Shown: piece by piece, positions 6,877 through 11,262 of the stretch | Position numbering within the stretch: position 1 is the stretch's first letter | Layout: every line of letters begins with the position of its first letter | Source: Baffinella frigidus | Lineage: Eukaryota > Cryptophyceae > Cryptomonadales > Baffinellaceae | Direction of reading: 5' to 3' | Assembly (NCBI GenBank): GCA_026770585.1 | Contig: MU646433.1 | Span: 127,725 to 138,986, forward strand | DNA length: 11,262 nt | The notes under the pieces: model-generated | What the model was told of the DNA's origin: nothing | The model's database searches: none | What the model saw: only the letters and a program-made list of their open reading frames with translations | Program-made: the position numbers and the translations under genes

Positions 6877-7995
6877 CACCACCAGGCATCACCTGAGCGC
6901 CACGCGGGAGGGGTCAGGCCCGCTGCGCGGTGTTGACTTAAAATCTCACGGGTGTTGACTCAGCATCCCATGGGGTTGTCTGGTGCCCCTCTCCACAGAG
7001 TGGCTGTTCGATTGCATTACATCCTGATATCACCCATCTATGTGCTGCCGAGAGTGCAGCCTGCGCTCTCGGGAGAGTGGACTCTGGACCCGTGTGTGTC
7101 TGCGTTGGGAAAGTTGAGGTGCAGACGTGAGTTGGTCTGCCACCGCTGGTTGTCGGAAGGGGCGTCGTGTAACCATTTGGTGGGGAAGCGTCAGTTCACG
7201 GAGAAGCCGTGCTGCAGCGTTGACCCAGCCTCCGTCCGTGTCACTAAGATTGCGTGTTCTTCTTGTTGGATAATGAATCGTGAGTGCATTCAGCCTTCCA
7301 CACATTTTCCTTGCAAGGATCTCAGCAGCACCGCCTGCCAGCCTGAGGGAGACTCTGAGAGACGGGGCTTGTTCCGAGCCTGGTCTGGCCGCACGTTGAG
7401 CATGCATAATGAAAGCAAGGGCCCTTCTCGGATCCGCGGAGATGAAGCTCAGAGAGGAGGGGGGGCACCGGTTGGGGATGACATAGCCCGACTGCGGTAC
7501 GCGGAGGCTCGGAGACGTGCGGGCAAACTCGCGAGGACCGCGAAGTCTTTGCAAAATGACAGCTGTCCGAAGGCACTCCCGGATCAACCCCACGTCAGCA
7601 CTCGTCCACAGAGCATGCTCCACATCTTCTGAGCACCTCCTCCGAAACCGTCCACGCAGGGGTGTTGGGGGGGGTATTTCATTTACATAGGCGGTATTGC
7701 TAAAATTGACAGACAGTGCCGATTCCATGCAGAACCGTCTGATTGAAACCTTTTCCGTTTCAAAGGTTCATTGACATGCACAGAACCGAAAACAATTTCA
7801 CAAGTAAGCGTAGGCACCACGCCTCGCTAGCTAGGCCCGCACAGTGCTGCGTGTTTTCAGCGCACTATTGGGCAGCGCTGAGAAAGGTGCAGACCGGTCA
7901 CGAGAGAGAACAAAGGCTATTGAAGGAGCGTGTGTTGCGGTTTGAGGTTCAGGGTTTAGGGAGTGGACCCGAGTTCATAGAAGAATGTCCTGAAA
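6877..7995. other. Gene-poor stretch with opposing open frames of uncertain status
   Basis: Two GTTGAC motifs sit at 6932-6937 and 6954-6959 within a diverged repeat (ggtgttgact-c/t). Between about 6952 and 7728 both strands are open for more than 220 codons: plus 6952-7632, minus 7030-7728. Neither translation resembles a family I know, and each is rich in Arg/Ser/Pro as expected of non-coding GC-rich DNA. The minus frame has a slightly more protein-like piece (EDVEHALWTSADVGLIREC). From about 7930 telomere-like words (ggtttgaggttcagggttta) begin. I would not annotate a gene without transcript data. Confidence 0.35.
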
Positions 7996-8121
7996 ACCGG
8001 GTAGTTAAGCCTACGCTATTGACTTCGGTAGGCTTGGCCTCTAGGCCCGGGTTTTTCACGTGGGAGTCCCCCTAGGCCCTTACGGCCTACCGTAGTCAAT
8101 ACCGGCCTAACTAACCGGTAT
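7996..8121. repeat. Foldback element at the left edge of the telomere-like block
   Basis: tattgacttcggtaggc (8017-8033) pairs with gcctaccgtagtcaata (8085-8101) at 16 of 17 positions. The arms extend outward imperfectly through accgggtagttaag (from 7996) and ctaactaaccggt (to 8121). The interior is rich in cctagg/ggcc palindromes. Shared words with the intron element (cctaccgtag, ccctagg) suggest, but do not prove, a related family. Telomere-like words lie on both sides. Confidence 0.6.
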
Positions 8122-8159
8122 TTAATCCGTTACCCTATTAGTAACCCGGGTTACGAGTC

Positions 8160-8295
8160 AGGTCCTGTTTTGGGGGTTGTGTGTTGCGGTTTAGGTTTCA
8201 GGCTTTAGGGTTTAGGGGTTCGAGTTTGGGGGGTGGAGGATGGGGTTAGGGGATTACGGTTTACGGTGTAGTGTTCAGGGTCTGGGGTTTAGGGT

Positions 8296-8348
<53 letters not shown>

Positions 8349-8905
8349 GTTTGAAGGTTGAGGGTTCGGGGGTCAGGGTTGACAGTCGAGGGTTGAGGGT
8401 TGAGGGTTGTGCGTTGAGGGTTGAAGGTTGAGGGTTAAGAGTTGAGGGTTTCGGGTTTCGGGTTAAGGGTTTAGGGTTTAGGGTTTAGGGTTTAGGGTTT
8501 AGGGTTTACTTTTGAGAGTTCAGGGTTCAGGGTTTAGAGCTCAGTTGTTAGGGTTTAGTGTGCAATGTTGAGGGTTGAGGGCTTGGAGTTTGAAAAATGT
8601 TGGGTTTAGGGTTTAGAGTTTATGGTGTAGGATTCAGATTTAGGGTTGAGAATTCAGTGCTTGGCACTAATGAATCCACTAGCTCAACAAGGCTAGGATT
8701 CAAAATTGAGGATTGAGGGTTTAGAGTTCAGATTATCGGGTTTAAGGTTTAGGTTGTATTGTTTAGAGTTTATCGTTTACAGGGTTTAGATTTTGGGGGT
8801 TCTGGTTTAGGAATTTATCGTTGAGGGATTAAACGATTAGGGTTTGTCGTTTAGGTTTTAGTTTATTGTTGAGGACTCAGAAAAAGTTTGAGGGTTCAGG
8901 ACAGT
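8160..8905. repeat. Degenerate telomere-like array, TTTAGGG / TTGAGGG heptamers
   Basis: It holds five perfect tandem TTTAGGG units at 8470-8504 and about eight TTGAGGG units at about 8293-8347, surrounded by several hundred bases of drifted variants (ttcaggg, ttcgggt, tttagagt). The G-rich strand is the plus strand throughout. The mix of long perfect runs and heavy decay points to an interstitial or subterminal array rather than a live chromosome end. Confidence 0.88.
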
Positions 8906-8953
8906 GCGAAAACTTTGAATGGACCAAACACGCGTACTGGACCAATTCTCGAC

Positions 8954-9576
8954 TCAAATCATATTGGGCCCGGTATAGTCCTGGCTGTACAATGCCAACC
9001 CGTTAATAAACTGGTTGACATATTGTGCGTCGTCGAAGAGGGACCCGATCTTCGTGAAGCTGTTCCAGAAATGTTGGTGTGCGCGGCGAAGTGCCTCGAA
9101 AACGGGTTTGAAGTTCAGCCACCCCTTACCCTGGTTCAAAATAAAACTATGCCCGTAGTTGATCGGAACATGGGACATTGTCTGGATCCGCGAGTACATC
9201 CCGGGTGTGAACACAGCGGGACCGGTCATCAATATGTCGAACAACATCCGAATGCAACACCGAAGCCACAACCTCTGCTGTCATCGACCCTAGGGTCGGG
9301 CATGCGCCGCTGGGAAGGACACAAGAGACCCTGCCCGAGTTCAGAAGCCGCGTTGTCCTCCTCCCACATCATGTCCCACCGCAACCGCATCGTCTCAGGG
9401 TTTAGAAAATGTGTTCGGTGCGCCACCATATGGCCACCGTTTTCCTCCACGAACATCGTGTCACTGAACTGCCCGGTGTCACGACCCCGGGTGTCGCGGA
9501 GACGGGTACAGCACGGTCGGGTACGACGCGGCGACCAGGCACCTACACCCGACCGAGGGTCGGTTGCAAGACCCAT
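8954..9576 (-). pseudogene. Decayed coding sequence of unknown family, island in the telomere-like block
   Basis: On the minus strand, protein-like stretches appear in more than one frame in the same order: VAASYPTVLYPSPRHP (within 9479-9574), then DTMFVEENGGHMVAHRTHFL and RLRWDMMWEEDN (second frame, to about 9345), then SHVPINYGHSFILNQGKGWL and VFEALRRAHQHFWNSF, ending NGLALYSQDYTGPNMI before a TGA at 8954-8956. The mixed aromatic, acidic and hydrophobic make-up differs from the Arg/Pro/Ser-rich noise elsewhere. Frame changes without plausible introns suggest an old gene, transposon or viral fragment broken by small insertions and deletions. I do not recognise the family. Flanking DNA on both sides is telomere-like. 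Confidence 0.4.
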
Positions 9577-9599
9577 CCCATCAGCGACGTCAGTTTAGG

Positions 9600-9790
9600 A
9601 TTTGTTGTCAATGTTTTCGGGTCCAGGTTTTCGGGTTTGGGTGTTAGGGTGTACGGTTCAGGGGCTAGGAATTAGGGTTGAGGGTTGAAGGTTGAGGGTT
9701 TAGTGTCTAGGGTTTAGGGTTTAGGGTTTAGGGTTTAGGGTTTGGGGTTTAGGGTTTAGGGTGGAGGGGGTCTGGATTTTAGGTTTGGGG
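9600..9790. repeat. Telomere-like array, second block
   Basis: Four perfect TTTAGGG units at 9713-9740 continue as tttgggg and more tttaggg to about 9761. The flanks are drifted (ttttcgggt, gttgaaggttgaggg). The orientation is the same as in the first block. Confidence 0.85.
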
Positions 9791-10140
9791 CTCAAGTTCT
9801 GTGAAGATCCCAGGCCTCATGCCTGGAGCGTGTGTGCATCACGCTTGTATCCTGTCTGCAACCCCTCAAGGGTGCAACCCCTCAAGGGTGGTCACGTTAC
9901 CAAACATCGGAGTTCCCCACTACATCGGAGTTCCCCACCGAGTTACCTGCCCACACTCCCCCATGCTACCTTTCGCGGGAGCGAACGTGGAGGGAGTACA
10001 CAACCGTACGCCTCAGACCCCTTTTCAGAGTCATCCTACTCCCACAGAGTTCCCCAAGGAGCTATATCGCTGTGATCGCGAGTCCCCTCCTTTCCAACCC
10101 AACAGTTCCCCAACAGTTTCTCACCAAGTGACCTTCCCAT
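9791..10140. other. Non-telomeric island with short tandem duplications
   Basis: No gene supported; the three open frames here overlap and encode repeats. It contains a ccaggc/gcctgg hairpin at about 9808-9824, a perfect 16-bp tandem duplication (9857-9872, 9873-9888; tgcaacccctcaaggg), an 18-bp tandem duplication with one change (9904-9921, 9922-9939), and four copies of AGTTCCCCA (9911-9919, 9929-9937, 10048-10056, 10104-10112). Confidence 0.7.
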
Positions 10141-10320
10141 AAGTTTAGAGTTTAAAGTGTTAGGTTTAGGGTTGATGTTTAAGGGTGAAGGGTTTGGGGT
10201 TATGGTTTATGGTTGAGGGTTTAGGGCTAAGGATTGAGTAGATTGAGGGTTTAGGGTTTAGGGTTCAAGGTTTAGGGTTCAGGGGTTAGGGTTGAGGGTT
10301 GAGAGTTGAGAGTCTAGGGA
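10141..10320. repeat. Telomere-like array, third block
   Basis: Drifted TTTAGGG/TTGAGGG words (ggtttagggttgatg, gagggtttagggtttaggg, gggttgagggttgagag) in the same orientation as the other blocks. It is cut off sharply by the hairpin beginning at 10321. Confidence 0.82.
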
Positions 10321-10361
10321 TTACCCCAGGGGGCATGCCTATGGTCTGGCCCCTGGGGTAA
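10321..10361. repeat. Strong hairpin, 12-bp perfect arms
   Basis: ttaccccagggg (10321-10332) is the exact reverse complement of 10350-10361, with a 17-base loop (ggcatgcctatggtctg). It starts exactly where the third telomere-like block ends. Confidence 0.8.
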
Positions 10362-10570
10362 ACCTCATGATCAATCTGCACTCGACATATGTGTGTAGTG
10401 CCCAGGTCAGATTTCCCAATCATCTCCTGAGACGTTCACTATCGGTTTCAGGTTTCGGTGTTAAAGGTTGAGCGTTTACTGTTGAGGATCGAGGATGTAG
10501 GGTTTAGGGTGAAGGGTATCCCTTAAAGCCGGTTTTTTGAGCGGGCTGATCTGAATAACGGTCATCTCAA
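10362..10570. other. Non-coding gap with a last short telomere-like patch
   Basis: Positions about 10440-10525 carry drifted heptamers (ggtttcggtg, gtagggtttagggtgaaggg). The rest shows nothing that I recognise. Confidence 0.5.
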
Positions 10571-10689
10571 AAATTCTAACTGGCCGGAGATCCTTAGGAT
10601 TTCCCTTAGGCCCCAAATTCTAACTGGCCGGAAATAATTTTGAAAAAGACTTAAAATTGTAAGGGCCCCTCACAATTTAAAGTCTTTTT
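10571..10689. repeat. 18-bp direct repeat followed by an AT-rich hairpin
   Basis: aaattctaactggccgga occurs exactly at 10571-10588 and 10615-10632 (offset 44), with ccttagg repeats between them. A hairpin follows: 10643-10660 (aaaaagacttaaaattgt) pairs with 10672-10689 at 17 of 18 positions around an 11-base GC-rich loop. It could be a terminal structure of a mobile element or a transcript-end hairpin; neither can be decided here. Confidence 0.7.
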
Positions 10690-10910
10690 GTAAAGCGCGA
10701 AAAAAAATCCAAAAATGAAAATTCCGTGAGGCTGGCCCGCCATTCAAACGGCCATTACTCCTCGACCCCTGGGCCAAATCAATTGATCTTTGGATGGACC
10801 TCCTAGGATAGTGTCCTCTTTCGATCTGTGTGAATACTTCCTCCAGATAAAGTTTCACCAGGATTTACTCAGCCAGAGCTAGACACTGGGAGGGCTGCGC
10901 AGAAGCCGCT
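10690..10910. other. Non-coding gap, nothing firm
   Basis: A 62-codon minus-strand frame (10670-10858) and a plus-strand run reading FDLCEYFLQIKFHQDLL (about 10818-10870) look faintly protein-like. Both are short, overlap each other, and match nothing that I can name. Confidence 0.3.
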
Positions 10911-10980
10911 TGTGCTCTCTCACCCTCTCTCTCTCACTCTCTCTCTCTCTCTCTCTCGCTCGTTCGCTCCCTCGCTCGCG
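10911..10980. repeat. (CT)n microsatellite
   Basis: A polypyrimidine run, ctctctcaccctctctctct and onward, with long CT dinucleotide stretches degrading into cgctcgttcgctccctcgct. Plus-strand frames across it give only Leu/Ser repeats and are not genes. Confidence 0.9.
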
Positions 10981-11025
10981 CGCAAGCAGCAGCAAACATT
11001 CGTACGGCGTCGATCCCTGTTTGTT

Positions 11026-11262
11026 TTACTCATCATCTGCCTGCAGGAGCACGATTTTCCGGACTGCCCTTGCAAGCACATCCTGCTGCTGTGTGAATTG
11101 GATCTTACGTGTGCCTACTCTCGCCCCCTGTGCAGATGCGGCGAACGTCGGTCTGAACCGAACCCAGACCTCTGATAAGCATCCCAGGTCGTCGATCTTC
11201 TGGAAGTCGGCCTTTTTCCCTGCGAAGTGGTTCTGATCGTCTGCCTCAAAAGTGCCAGTCGG
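11026..11262 (-). CDS. Possible 3' end of an unknown gene, running off the window
   Basis: From the last base the minus strand is open for 78 codons to a TAA at 11026-11028, with no in-frame start in the window. The translation has a balanced, protein-like composition (FEADDQNHFAGKKADFQKID, then VWVRFRPTF, then TQQQDVLARAVRKIVLLQ) and mostly C/G-ending codons like the firm genes here. I do not recognise a family. It could be a terminal exon or part of a mobile element. A (CT)n repeat lies just past its stop. Confidence 0.42.
   Translation of the reverse strand, partial: PTGTFEADDQNHFAGKKADFQKIDDLGCLSEVWVRFRPTFAASAQGARVGTRKIQFTQQQDVLARAVRKIVLLQADDE

Noticed and set aside
9229-9576. 115-codon minus frame as an intact gene
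   Set aside because: Only its middle looks protein-like; the beginning and end continue better in other frames, so a decayed fragment is more likely.
8160-10525. CRISPR-like array
   Set aside because: The repeats are heptamers without spacers of regular length, and the surroundings are eukaryotic.
10910-11236. 108-codon plus-strand frame starting in the CT repeat
   Set aside because: Its first part is Leu/Ser microsatellite translation, and the opposite strand has the better coding appearance.

Overview
This looks like nuclear DNA of a eukaryotic alga. The genes are split by GT-AG introns, and they are set in long GC-rich non-coding DNA with minisatellites, foldback elements and TTTAGGG/TTGAGGG telomere-like arrays. 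One protein begins with a signal peptide followed by an A-T-A-F junction and a basic stretch, as on plastid proteins of algae with a complex (secondary, red-type) plastid such as cryptophytes, haptophytes or stramenopiles. I cannot fix the lineage more closely.

Layout. Positions 14-990 (+) hold the last two exons of an FAD-dependent glycerol-3-phosphate dehydrogenase; their 707-nt intron carries a foldback, MITE-like insertion. Positions 991-3164 are non-coding: small hairpins, a 59-bp duplication, a degenerate minisatellite (about 1748-2150), a second copy of the intron's repeat family, and a row of three hairpins. Positions 3165-4324 (-) hold an ankyrin-repeat gene whose frame is broken once, between its fifth and sixth repeats. 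A 135-bp gap with three GTTGAC motifs separates it from the divergent gene at 4460-6876 (+), a four-exon DUF1415-family gene of 344 codons. I rebuilt that gene by matching splice phases to the family; its second intron carries a 144-bp MITE with 30-bp terminal inverted repeats and an AATC target duplication.

From 6877 the window becomes gene-poor. There is an ambiguous stretch with opposing open frames (6952-7728), a foldback element (7996-8121), and then about 2.4 kb of degenerate telomere-like repeats (about 8160-10525) broken by islands. One island (about 8954-9576, minus strand) looks like a decayed coding sequence of unknown origin, another has short tandem duplications, and a third has a strong hairpin. 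The last 240 bases hold the 3' end of a possible minus-strand gene that runs off the window.

The three recognisable genes have no evident shared pathway: one is respiratory or glycerol metabolism, one is a predicted plastid protein of unknown function, and one is a protein-interaction scaffold. The common theme is mobile, hairpin-forming DNA that has entered introns and flanks next to a region that may be subtelomeric or an interstitial telomere-like block.
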